Of a stretch of DNA of 30,433 nucleotides, positions 20,719 to 30,433 are shown one piece after another; positions within the stretch are counted from its first letter, which is position 1; every line of letters begins with the position of its first letter. Under the pieces are notes generated by a model. It saw only the letters and a program-made list of their open reading frames with translations, was not told the DNA's origin and searched no databases. A program made the translations under genes and the position numbers. The stretch comes from Haplosporangium gracile (taxonomy: Eukaryota; Mortierellomycota; Mortierellomycetes; Mortierellales; Mortierellaceae): contig JAAAUF010000284.1 in the NCBI GenBank assembly GCA_015499985.1, positions 7,578-38,010 of the forward strand, written 5' to 3'.

Positions 20719-22712
20719 ATGAAGTTAACGCCCGCCATTATCGCATCCCAGGCCGCAGGAGTCGACCTCCAACAACTCAAGGACCTCAACATGTCCAAGA
20801 AGGAGATCAACCATATCGAGGACATCTCCACCTGTGTCAACCTCCACAAGCTGATCCTCTCTCACAACAAGCTTACCTCGACCGACTCGATTGCCGGACT
20901 CCAGTATCTTCCATCTTTGACCCTTCTTAATCTCTCTGGAAACCAGCTTGATTCTTTTGAGGGTGTTCAACGTCTCAAAACTCTCTTCGGTAACTTGACA
21001 GTCGAAATGTTGCAGGAACGAGGAGACAGTTGATACAAACAGAGTAACTAACTAATACGTCTTTTGTGTTGTCTTTTTCTGTAAAACCAGTGTTGAACAT
21101 GTCCCATAATGAACTGAACAGAATTTCGATGCACATCGAGAAACTGGTCAACCTTAAGGCCCTAGTTCTCAACAACAACAAGATCAAAGTCGTCGACCAC
21201 CTCGGCTCTCTCGCCGAACTTAACACCATCGTCCTCTCCCACAACCGGATCCAGTCCCTCCCTTCCTTCCCTCTTCTCACAAAACTTACAAAACTCTCGG
21301 CGGCCCATAACGAGATCCGTCAGATCCCTGACTTATCTGAGAATGGGCTATTGAAGGAATTAAGGTTGAACCATAACAAGCTCTTGATGATTCCGGATTC
21401 CCTCAGGAGATGTACTGCGCTGGATATTCTGGATTTGGGAGGCAATATGTTGAGAGAGTGGTCGGATGTGGCTCCTTTGGGGTCGTTGATGCATTTGATT
21501 AACCTCAACTTGCAAGGAAACCCCATCTGTGACAAGCCTGATTACAAGAAGAAGGTATGAAGGATATTTCATTTTCTTGCACACTGGCGCGGGAAGGTTT
21601 TCACCTTGAGCCTCGCGCGAAGAACTTACATGGACCTTCTATTATATCTTGATGGCATATAGATCCTAGAATTGGTGCCCTCGCTGCGTGTATTGGACGG
21701 CGAGAGATTCGACCCCAAGTTCCTTCAGATCAAGGCCAAGCGTGCCGAACACAAGGAGGTCGTCGAGAAGATGAAGCAAAAGAAGGACGATCTGGAGAAG
21801 AAGAAGACTCTCAAGAAGATTAAGCGTGGCGAGATTCAGGCCGAGGATGTTGATCAGGAGGTTCTGGCGGACGCGGATCAGTTTGAGCGCAAGAAGAAGA
21901 AGTCCAAATCTGAGAAGGAGGAGAAGAAGGTTCGCAAGGAGGAGAAGAAGAAGCGAAAGGAGGAGAAGGCTGCTAAGAAGGCTGCCGGCGGTGATAGTGA
22001 TGATGAGGAGAGTGCGGAGAAGAAGGTCATGAAGTCCAAGAAGGAAGTCTCTAGCAGTAGAAAGGACAAGGAAGATCGGAAATCCAAGAAGCGCTCAAGA
22101 GACGACAACGGCGAGTCTGAAGAGACTGCAGCAGAACCCAGGAAAAAATCGACTCTCTCTTCTGTCTTCAAGGGCAACGGACCTCGCCCTCTCGCTGCCT
22201 TGGCTCCTCCTACCTCAGACGCTGATGGAGATGTGGAGATGGACGATGCAGAAGCCAAGGCTGCCAAGGCCGAGTTGAACAGGGTCCGCAAGGAGACACG
22301 GAAAGCCGCCAAGAAAGAGGCCAAGAAGGAGAAGGCCGCCGAGCTCTTGTTGAAGAAGAAGGCTGATCGCTCCAGTACCAAGGAGGCCAAGGCGCCCACC
22401 GCCCTCGAGGAGGACGGATTCTTTTCCAAGCCTACTGAGGAGGAGGTCAAGACCAAGAAGGCCAAGATCGAGAAGGCTATCGCTGCTGCTACCCCTGCAC
22501 CTGTCAAGGCGGCACCCAAGGTGGAAGCTGAGCCTGCCCCCGCACGTGTTCTGGATCCTGTAGAGGCAGCCAAGGCGCGTTCGGGAGTTGTTGCGGTGGT
22601 CGACAAGTCGGCTCAGCTGGCCAAGAAGAACAAGAAGCCCAAGTTCGATATTTCGGCCCTCGAGGAGACTTCGGATGCCTTTGGTGGTGGGCAGGTCTCT
22701 GGTTGGGACTAA
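20719..22712 (+). CDS. Leucine-rich repeat protein with K/E-rich tail
   Basis: Three exons (20719-20989, 21091-21554, 21663-22712) give 594 residues. Residues about 20-245 contain about nine LRRs of the SDS22-like type (for example LHKLILSHNKL, LTLLNLSGNQL, LKALVLNNNKI, LKELRLNHNKL, LINLNLQGNPI), capped by LVPSLRVLDGERF. The codon split at intron 1 (Val91) restores the LRR pattern exactly. Residues about 268-470 are very rich in Lys, Glu and Ala with an acidic Asp/Ser patch and KKRSRDD, probably nuclear or nucleolar. The C-terminus ends with KKNKKPKFDIS and GGQVSGWD. The LRR domain likely serves protein-protein contact, and a PP1 or ribosome-biogenesis link is possible but unproven. AATAAA at 22796-22801 may be its poly(A) signal. 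Confidence 0.85.
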
Positions 22713-22870
22713 ACATCGCTTATTCTCCTTTTCATCTCGCACCTGCATACCACCCCACTTTCACATTTCTTACTTTTGCATTAAACCCTATTCCAAATAA
22801 ATCACACACTGCATCAAACTAATGTCTAGTGCGATAAGATATGATATCTTTTCAAAGAACAAAAAAATGT
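22713..22870 (+). terminator. Short convergent 3' gap with AATAAA
   Basis: Only 158 bp separate the stop of the LRR gene from the stop of the minus-strand gene. AATAAA at 22796-22801 is a good plus-strand poly(A) signal, 84 nt after the LRR stop. No equally clear minus-strand signal is seen, so the minus-strand 3' UTR may extend into the LRR coding region. Confidence 0.45.
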
Positions 22871-23808
22871 CTACTTGACTTTCTCCATCTGCCACGACAA
22901 GACACTCAAGGCCCCTTCAACCTCATTCCGCTCAGGAACCGTCTCGAGATAGGGCTCCAACTCCCAAATCAACACCATATTCGTCAATTGTTGATCCAAC
23001 AACACCGGCAACTCGTCCGCACCCGAATCCTTCAACTCCCCGATTGTTTCCAACGCCTCCAAAATCGATTCCTTTAACGCCATCTCGTCTAGAATCTGAT
23101 CAAATACATGCTGGGTATATGCCGACATGGCCAACGGTGTCGCCATTGTCCCTGGGATGAGTTCGTGGACCAGTGTTGGTGGAGGGACGTAACCCCAGAC
23201 GGTCTTTTGCATTGACTCTTCCTCTCCTTCTCCCTCCTGTCCTCCTGCCTCGCTATCGCTGTCTGTATCATCGTCGTCGTCACTTTCGTCGTCATCGGAG
23301 GAGGAGGGCAGACCAGCACGTCGACGGAGTCGCCTCGCCCATCGCTTCTCCTTCTCGAGTCTCTTCACCTCTGCCTCTGCGGCCGCCACACGTTCTTCTT
23401 CCTGTGTCTTCAAAATGATCTCGACACCCATAATTCCAGCGGGCGATGCTCTCTGTATCGTCGATATCAGCTTTTGTCGCGTTTCATTCATCCTTGCCAC
23501 AATATCTTGTACTATATATTGTTATTGAAAAGTAAGGAGGGTTAAAATATGGCATTCGTAAAACGAAAACATCTCGAATTCACTTTGTGTAAATAATTCT
23601 TTTGTAGTAAACTTACATTGATCAACGACTTCCGTCAGATCTGCAATTGCCCTGACCACCGCTACTCAAGGAGAAAAAGAGGACAAGGAATTAGGATAAA
23701 AGAAACGAGATCAGTTGGGTGGCCAACACCATTAGGTCGCACAGCGTTTCTTCCTGTACACTGATCAAAACGTTCGCAGAAAAGGTCGACCCTATCCTGG
23801 CTCGCCAT
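22871..23808 (-). CDS. Unrecognised helical protein with central acidic tract
   Basis: The model has three exons (23808-23760, 23661-23617, 23511-22871) and 244 residues. The last exon is a firm 209-codon frame. The two upstream exons, 49 and 45 nt, were found by extending it through good splice sites: acceptor TATAG, donor GTAAGT, acceptor GAGTAG, donor GTACAG. The result begins MASQDRVDLFCERFDQ and continues as an amphipathic helix (TEVVDQLQDIVARMNETRQK). Then come a charged helix (EAEVKRLEKEKRWARRLRRR), an Asp/Ser/Glu tract (about 105-130), and a C-terminal helical domain around QHVFDQILDEMALKES and LLDQQLTNMVLIWELEPYLE. There is no signal peptide or membrane span. I do not recognise the family. 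The first exon donor is the least certain join. Confidence 0.6.
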
Positions 23809-24309
23809 AGCTTACAAATTCTTGCGCTTTTGAGGGCAGCAGCGCCTTGTGTGATACATGCCTTCCACTTTGTCGACCTATTATTTTAGTCATATTTGCC
23901 ACCAAAAAAAAATGAAAAAAAAAATGCGCCTTATAAGTTTTCTGTCATTCGCAGATCAAGACAAAACTCTATGCCATTGACAAAAAGTCAGGATGAAGGA
24001 AGGGTTACAATTGCCGAAACTCGGTTGTCTGTGCCATGGCCAAAGTGAGGTACTCCCTGTCTCTGTTGGTGAGCGCCTTTGGCGAGGGTGGCCCATTTGC
24101 TGTCATGCTGAAAAAGGTCGCTTGTATGTGAGGTTGAATGGAAAGATGCAGGAAAAGGAAGAGTTAAAAAGAGAAACAAAGAAAATCAAATTTATTAGTG
24201 GGCGGTGGAGGAAGTGCAGATAAAAATAAAAAGCTATGTTACAGGGCAAAGAAATGAAAAAAGGAAAGGAGTTTTTGTGCTTTTCTAGTAGTAGTAAAGG
24301 AGTGTGGAA
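23809..24309. other. Intergenic region, no gene seen
   Basis: This 501-bp gap between two minus-strand genes holds the 5' flank of the acidic-tract gene and the 3' UTR of the GATA factor. Two A-runs lie at about 23904-23932. TTTATT at 24191-24196 (AATAAA on the minus strand) lies about 115 nt past the GATA stop and is a likely poly(A) signal. Confidence 0.5.
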
Positions 24310-27300
24310 TCAGGACCGCCTGGGCAATGGGTATGACGAGTAAGACATGGCCTGAGGATACCGAGAGATTGAAGGGGGTGGTGGACCGTGGTGCTGAGGC
24401 TGAGGAACTTGCTGATGATGCTGCTGCATATCCCGGTCATCATGTCGGTTTCCGGCCAGCATTCCAGGATGACCTGGACCAGCAGACGAGCTCAACGCCA
24501 TCAGACCGAGCGCAGAGTTGGTCTTCACATCGTTGGGCATCATCGATTGGGGAGGAGGTCCCTGCGCAAGCTGCGACGAAGAAGGTGGAGGAGGAGGAAC
24601 ATGGCTGTTCGCAGGTCCATGGCCGTGAGGATGGCCACCATGGGGTGGAGGAGGCGCGTACCCATGACTGACAGGCGATCCACTTTCGCGGATTGAATGA
24701 GGCGCTGGTGGGGGGCCAGGTGGAGGTCCCTGATGAGGGCCAAGTGGAGGAGCATATCCTCCATTCGCTGCGGCATGATTGGGATCCAAGGCCTGGTCAA
24801 GTCCACTTAACACAGCAGCCGCTCTTCCAAGTAACATAGACAAATGAGACACCTCGCGTTGCAGATCCTGGCGAGTCTGCTGGAGCACATCGGTGCTGGT
24901 AGAGGCGACTCCGTTGATCGAAGACGACGCGGGTGGTGGGGGTGGAGGAGGATGGCCATTGGTGTTGCCAATTGCCACTCCATTCATCGACAGTGGAGGA
25001 GAGGAGGGCTGTCGCCGATGAGGATTGTAAGCATGATGGTGTCCCGGGTGTGGGGGCTGGTCTTGCTGATGCATCATTTCAGACGCCCGTGGGAGTGATT
25101 GATGATGGTTGGAGTGCGATGGGTGCGCCATGGGTGGCAAATGAGACGATCCACTGGGTGCACCGGCGCTGCCTGCACTACGCTCCCGTTCACCATGTCC
25201 ATCATTCGAACCCGAATTCATCATGGGTGGTGGCATCGGATGAAGGTACGAGTTGGAATATCCAGGGGCCGTATGGGTAGCATTTCCCTGCACAGGAGAA
25301 GATCCCGAGCTGTAGTGATGACCTCCCTGTGGAGGCGGTAGCTGGGATGACTGCGATGGAGGCGCATCTGAATGGTGGTACTCATGCTCTGGCTGCGCGC
25401 CCTGTCCACGGTACTGAGGATGATGGTAAGACTGTTGCTGCTGCCCTCCCTGAGCATAGCGAGGATAGAGGGTTGGCGAGTGAGATTGAGGTCCCGTAGA
25501 ATGCACAATGCCTGTGGATGAGAGTCGGGTGTTAGATGAAGACGACGACGACACTGTAGAGTATCCTGGCAAACGCTGGTTCCATCCTGAAGAGTGATGC
25601 GATGTAGAGTAATTTGGGTCATCCATCTCGCGAGATTCCTGCGGTGAGTAGACGTGACCCGATGAAGGATGATGATGCTCGTGCTGGGGCTGAGAGTGTC
25701 CGGGCGGAGGGTGATGAGGGTGGCCCTGTTGTTGATGAGGGTTGCCATGCTGCTGTTGTTGTTGCTGCTGAGGATGCTGGTGAGATGGATGCTGAACTGG
25801 TGGTGCCTGGGGTGGTTGCTGCTGTGCTCTTGGTGGCGGGGGATGGTACATGGGGTACCGAGACATGCTCATCGACTGCGTATGCTGATATTGGCCGTTG
25901 CCCTGGTGTACGTTGACGATGTATCGAGGAGGCTGATTAGGGTGGGAGGACGAGTGATCCCTCATGTGTCCATGTACATCCTGTGCATGAGGTAGCGGAG
26001 GTGGTGGTGGTGGCTGTTGTCCATAAGAGGATCCCTGGTGGGGAGATCCTGAGTGATGGCGATCCTGCTCTCCAATATTTTCACCAGGCGACATGCTTCT
26101 GCGGTGCATTCCTGACCGGTTCCATTCTGGTCCTCGATAATCTCCTTGGCCATTGGCACCACTAGCCAGGATTCGCCGGCGCTTGGTTGGCGTACCAGAT
26201 GGATCCATCTGGCCATCGTGCCCATTGGGCTCCATGCCGGATGCTGGTGGAGGTGTCCTTGCTCGAGGCAGTGGTTTGGGATACTGAAGGCGTTGGTGAT
26301 ACTGAGGGGGAGGGGGAACATGGTGATGATGCTGCTGTTGTTGTTGATGCTGGTGTTGATGTTGTGGATGCTGCATATGCGTCATGTGTTGATGAGGATG
26401 TTGTTGCTGTTGTTGGTGTAGATGCTGGTGAGGATGTTGTGATGGATGAGGAATAAGTGGTGGTGATGTTGCCAAGAGATTGACGCGTTTCCTCCGCTTG
26501 ATGACCGCTCGCTTCATGGTCACTGGACGGTGGACGTTGTGCAGCTTGAAGTAAAGCCCACAGGCGTTACAGATGGTGTTGCCTTCGCTATCTCGGCGCC
26601 ACAATGGTGTAGTTGTTGTCCGACAATTAGCGCAGATGAGATGCTGGCGCCCTGGGGGCTGCTGCTGATTATAAGACGGACAACCTGAGCAGTTGTGGTT
26701 TCCTCCTGCACCATTGCAATTGCCATCTCCAGGACATGGCTCCGTATCCTTTTGCTTGTCATCTGCTGTTGTTGTCGTTCCTGGTTCAGCAGTGGCCTTG
26801 TCCTGATTGGAAGAGGACCCCGTCTCGGCCGCTGAGGGGTCCTTGACAGCGGACCCGGATGCGGCGGCGGCGTCGTCAGTTTGTTCGGATTCTGGATGCT
26901 GTCCGGCGGGTTGTCCCCGCTTGATGATCATGTTGCGTTTCAGCCAGGGTGGTCTTGGGAGGTTTCTTGCCTTGGAGTAAAGACCTATCAATCATGGGTA
27001 CAATACGAAGCAATCAAGAAAAACAAAAAAAAGAAGAAAAAGGGGGGAGTCAGAGACAAGCGCAATACAAGGTTAGCTTGTCCAATTGACAAGAAAAAGG
27101 GCCATCGATAATAAAATGAAAGGGTGAGAATCAATGGTCGATTGATTGTCTCGTTTGGACCTAGGTCAGCCACCCAAATACAGGCATTTATCGTGTGTAA
27201 GCAACAACAACCCCCTCCCCAATTCAATTCAAATGTAAATATAAAAATAAAGTTGAATATCGCGCTGTTGTGTTACCATTGACCTGTTCACACCATCCCT

Positions 27301-30281
27301 CGGTCCCATTCTCCCTCGACTAGACCCATTTCACGCTCTCAATCTCGAATCCATCAGCTTTTCAATCAAAAGTTGGGCCACCCACGCAATACAGACATAC
27401 AGTACAAGATGGAAGAGAGTGAGAGATCAAAAATAGGCCTTAATCCCCCTCCGCCCACAAATTGCATGCATCCGATGCATACGATACAAAATTGATGGTC
27501 TATCCCCCTATACCACCCATTTACTAAATGTCGTTGAGCACCGATCAACCTCAGATCGTTCTCGATTACAAGTCCACTACCCATCCACGTGAAGCCGACG
27601 ACAGGGGAAAAAAAGCAAAGAAACAACGAGAATGGCGATTGCATAGATAAAAAAAAACAAAGCGTTAAGCAAGAAGGTGTGACCCCTTTACAAGAAAAAA
27701 AGTTTCTCTTTTCTTGTCTACTTAATCGCGATCAAACTCTGATTCTTTTTTCCCACCCTTTTTTTTCCCTTTTTGCCAAGTGTGAGAGGAGAGAGCAGGA
27801 TACGATATTTTTTATCTGGCTCCAATTAAATTGATCAAGTGGTAATGAAGATGGGATTGATGGATGAAGCGATGAAGTGGGGATGAGAAAGTGAGAGGAT
27901 GTGAAGAAGATGTGAAGAAGATGCTCGGGGCTGAGGGGGAAAAAAGGAAGACGGGGATCGCTGCCTCTTTTGTTGCGATGTTATTGTTGTTGTTTGTTCG
28001 CTTTAGTGTTGTTATTTTGTTGCTGTTGTTGTAATTGTTGTGCTGTCGTGTGATGATGGCTGTGAAGAAGTAAAAAAAGGGGCGATATAATCGTGATTGC
28101 GATCATGATAATGCTGATAAACAATAGAGAGAGACACCAATTAAAATAAAAATCCTCCGCGTTGTGCAGAAGAAGGGGAGCAAGAGAGGAAGTTCATCGT
28201 CTACTCTACTCTCCTCTCCTCTCCCAAAGGTGCAAGGATGATGGCGCATGGCGATTGGATGAATGGACAAAACGTCGGTCGGTTGGGTTGCCTCACTTCA
28301 ATAGTAATCTCCCACACTTGTTGTCTACACACTCACTCCACCCCTAGCCTTGCAATCAATCTCACACTTCCTCACCCTCCGATTCAATTAAGAGAAAAAA
28401 AACAAAGATGCGACAACAACAAGAACACAACCTCCATCTCCGCCCACCCTCCTGTCCTTTGTGTTCTTCTCTCCGCGTCGAATCAAATGCTTATGTGCCT
28501 GATGATTTCCCCATTACCTCGAATTCTGTATCCATGGTCTCGCAGTTTGAGTTCACTCTTTTCAGCATCCGCCACTCTCTCACTCTCTTTCTTCGCTTTC
28601 TCTTTCCACTTACTAAACATCTTAATTCTTTCTTTCTTTTTACTCCCCGTTATTCCAACCCTCCCACACTCCTTTTGTCTGTTTTTTTTCCCTGTCTTAT
28701 TCCCCAGAAACAAAAACGTTTCTCCTACTGAAACCACGGTCCTTGCACTCCTCAGTAGACCATTTATAACACAGAAAAAAAGAAAAAAAAGAAAAGAAAA
28801 GATGGAAGAAGGAAAAAAAAACCACCTCTGATGAAAACATAAAAAAATAAATAGATTGTTTACGTACCACAGGCATTACAGATGGTTTGTCCATCGTCTG
28901 CTCGTCGCCAGAGGGGGGTTGTGGTTGTGCCACAATTAGAGCAACTTGTCGATGTAACGGGCGCCTTTTCCTTCTTGGGATCAGGGTGGTGCGAGACAAG
29001 CCGAGGGATAGGCATCTTGGGACCAGGGATTCCGATCGTGATCGAGGGGCGACCCTCTCGGTGAACAATGGTCGACGATGACTTTGGCAAGACGGACTGA
29101 CGGTTATCGCTCGGGTTGGACGAGTCGGTTGGTGATGCGATGGGGTCTTTGTTCGGTCGAGAGGAAGAAGCGTCTGACATCTCGACATCTTGAGTATCAT
29201 AACGCATCGACTCTGTTTCATCTTCCTCCAACCCTTCCTCTTCGTCTCCTTCCTCAACCATCTCGTACTCCTCTCCCTCCTCCAGCTCATAATCGTCATC
29301 ATAGTCAATGTTGTCCTGGTCGACGACCATAGACGACGGGCGGCTGTTGGGTGGGGATGAGTGCAGCCGATTTTGAAGTGTCGGGCTGGGAATCCGGATG
29401 TCGGTGTGGTTGGAGGCGGGTGTGGGGTAGGCATTTGAATAGCCGGTCGAGGTACCCGAAGAGGATGTGACAGATGTGGCGGGGGTGGAGGTAGCATAGG
29501 AGGGGTGGGGTTTCGGGGAGATGATTGTCGTTGGCGTGACGGAGGAAAGTGACGATAGCGGTGCGCTGGTCGAGAGTCTAGATCGCAACACCGACGACAG
29601 CGCGTTGGAGGTTGGGATCGGGTGACCTTTGTCGATGGTAACCTTGGGGGTTGAAGGAGACAACGGCGCCTTTGATGGTGATGTTGCCGTTGTAGATGCT
29701 GGAGGCGTGTTTGGCTCTTTGGTTTGCTGTGTTGATGGTTCTATTGTTGCTGTTGTTGCTGCTGTTGTTATTGTTGCTGTGGAAGGAGAGGAGTTTGATG
29801 CGGGTGATATTGATGATGTAGATGTAGATGCTGGTTGCGAAGGATATGAGAAGGAAAGGGTGGGGGCAGAGGTTTTTGATGTTGTTGATGATGCAGTTGT
29901 TAATGTTGCCGTTGACTGAGTGCTGTCGATCGATGCCCGCTTCGCAGCCGGAGAAGGCGCAGACACAGCAGTTGAGACGTCGCTGTCGCTGTTGTTGTCT
30001 TTCTCTTTGTCTTTATTTTCTTCTTGTTGCTGATGGACTATGCTGCTCGAGTCCGTGGAGACGATAGAGGACGAGGGAGCTGAGGAGGTGGCAGCAGCGA
30101 CAGAGACAGAGCCGTTGGAGGAAGGCGAAGGGGTTGTGGATAGCGGGAGAGTGGTGGTGGCGCTGCGGCCGGGCGTTGGGGTTAAGTCCTTGCTGTACTT
30201 GTCTTTATCTTGGTCCTGATGGAGGCCCGAGTCACCGCCGACAGCTGGAGCAGCAGCCTGGGCAGGTTCCGCTAGCGACAT
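24310..30281 (-). CDS. FEP1: Two-finger GATA iron-responsive repressor (Fep1/SreA/Sre1/Urbs1 type)
   Basis: Two exons (30281-28868 and 26984-24310) join through a phase-1 Gly codon to 1362 residues. Finger 1 is Cys447-x2-Cys450-x17-Cys468-x2-Cys471 and finger 2 is Cys589-x2-Cys592-x17-Cys610-x2-Cys613, each with TPLWRR. Between them lies Cys555-x5-Cys561-x8-Cys570-x2-Cys573 ([19 protein letters not shown]), the cysteine-rich motif that marks fungal iron-sensing GATA repressors. These bind WGATAA sites and shut off siderophore and iron-uptake genes when iron is replete. The 446-residue N-terminus is Ser/Thr-rich with an acidic block. After finger 2 comes the basic tail [10 protein letters not shown], then a His/Gln-rich block (about 649-697), a long Pro/His/Ser/Gly-rich region and a predicted coiled coil (about 1165-1205; [20 protein letters not shown]), also a family feature. 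It is far longer than Fep1 or SreA (about 550 residues), mainly through disordered flanks. Confidence 0.93.
26985..28867 (-). other. 1883-nt intron inside the first GATA finger
   Basis: The donor TGTG|GTACGT (28867) and acceptor TTGATAG|GT (26985) restore [12 protein letters not shown] exactly. All other introns in the window are 94-484 nt. The interior has no supported coding exon. It holds purine/pyrimidine asymmetry (plus strand CT-rich at about 28200-28740), GTT-rich sequence (about 27970-28040), a CACGTG at 27586-27591 and several WGATAA motifs. An internal promoter or regulatory element is possible but not shown. Confidence 0.85.
28106..28120 (+). promoter_or_regulatory. Paired TGATAA motifs inside the GATA-factor intron
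   Basis: Two TGATAA motifs (28106-28111 and 28115-28120) lie 9 bp apart, with further AGATAA motifs at 27645-27650 (plus) and near 27809-27814 (minus). They match the binding consensus of Fep1/SreA-type factors. The number is near chance for 1.9 kb; only the close pair is suggestive. Autoregulation is inferred. Confidence 0.3.
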
Positions 30282-30433
30282 ATGGGAACTGTCAAAAGAT
30301 TAAACTAAAAGAAGGCTGACTGAATGTTTGATTGGGTTGATTGATTGAATATAAGAAGACGAAAGGGATCGGTCGATGAAGGTGAAAGAGTGATGAAGGA
30401 ATGAAGGAACGAAGGAAGGAGTGAGGGATGAAG
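30282..30433 (-). promoter_or_regulatory. 5' flank of the GATA factor (cut by window edge)
   Basis: This 152 bp upstream of the ATG is purine-rich on the plus strand (imperfect GAAGGAA repeats at about 30396-30421), so it is CT-rich on the coding strand, like other leaders in this window. The promoter itself probably continues beyond the window. Confidence 0.4.

Noticed and set aside
21878..22606. 242-residue minus-strand open frame
   Set aside because: It is the reverse shadow of the Lys/Glu/Ala-rich tail of the LRR gene, whose codon bias (AAG, GAG, GCC) leaves few stops on the other strand.
24327..26456. Multiple plus-strand frames opposite GATA exon 2 and a 175-residue alternative minus frame
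   Set aside because: These are shadows of the His/Pro/Gln-rich repeat coding sequence.
28238..28831. 197-residue plus-strand open frame in the GATA intron
   Set aside because: Composition follows the CT-rich DNA (Ser/Leu/Phe/Pro runs), no motif is present, and an overlapping 107-residue frame exists in another phase.
1..30433. tRNA, rRNA, transposon or CRISPR elements
   Set aside because: I scanned for B-box-like GGTTCGAA sequences, terminal inverted repeats, reverse-transcriptase or transposase motifs and regularly spaced repeats, and saw none that hold up.

Overview
This window looks like nuclear DNA from a filamentous, early-diverging fungus, and Mortierellomycota is my best guess. The evidence is the many short GT-AG introns (mostly 90-340 nt, several with a phase-conserving TAG or CAG acceptor), long poly-Gln, poly-His and Pro-rich tracts in regulatory proteins, CT-rich 5' flanks, and a complete set of fungal housekeeping families. 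The genus is inferred from style, not from a search. I see no transposon, tRNA, rRNA, CRISPR array or prokaryotic-type accessory island.

I assembled ten genes by joining exons so that phase and family motifs agree. From left to right they are: a Myb/SANT-like regulator (minus, 1382-3406); an Ngl2-type exonuclease of the endonuclease/exonuclease/phosphatase fold (plus, 4473-6547); eIF3g (minus, 6814-8443); the LYR protein Isd11 (plus, 8815-9105); an unrecognised Q-rich small protein (minus, 9704-10725); a cyclophilin-40 co-chaperone (minus, 12017-13751); a DH-PH RhoGEF with two extra C-terminal PH-like modules (minus, 14049-18169); mitochondrial ribosomal protein uL29m (minus, 19549-20450); an LRR protein with a lysine/glutamate-rich tail (plus, 20719-22712); and an unrecognised small acidic-tract protein (minus, 22871-23808). 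An eleventh, very large gene fills the right end (minus, 24310-30281). It encodes a two-finger GATA factor with the cysteine-rich iron-sensing motif of the Fep1/SreA/Sre1/Urbs1 family.

Three head-to-head pairs share short intergenic promoters: SANT-like/Ngl2, eIF3g/Isd11 and uL29m/LRR. Several genes meet tail-to-tail with short 3' gaps. Functions centre on translation and RNA processing (eIF3g, uL29m, Ngl2), protein folding (Cyp40), mitochondrial Fe-S biogenesis (Isd11), iron regulation (the GATA factor) and polarity signalling (RhoGEF). They are not an operon-like system. Isd11 and the iron-responsive GATA factor are functionally related through iron, but they lie 15 kb apart and nothing visible links them.

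The most interesting features are the 1.88 kb intron that splits the first zinc finger of the iron GATA factor, that factor's His-rich tail, a G-quadruplex-capable polypurine tract upstream of the RhoGEF, the RhoGEF's extra C-terminal domains, and two conserved-looking genes I could not name. I did not find a convincing previously undescribed system.
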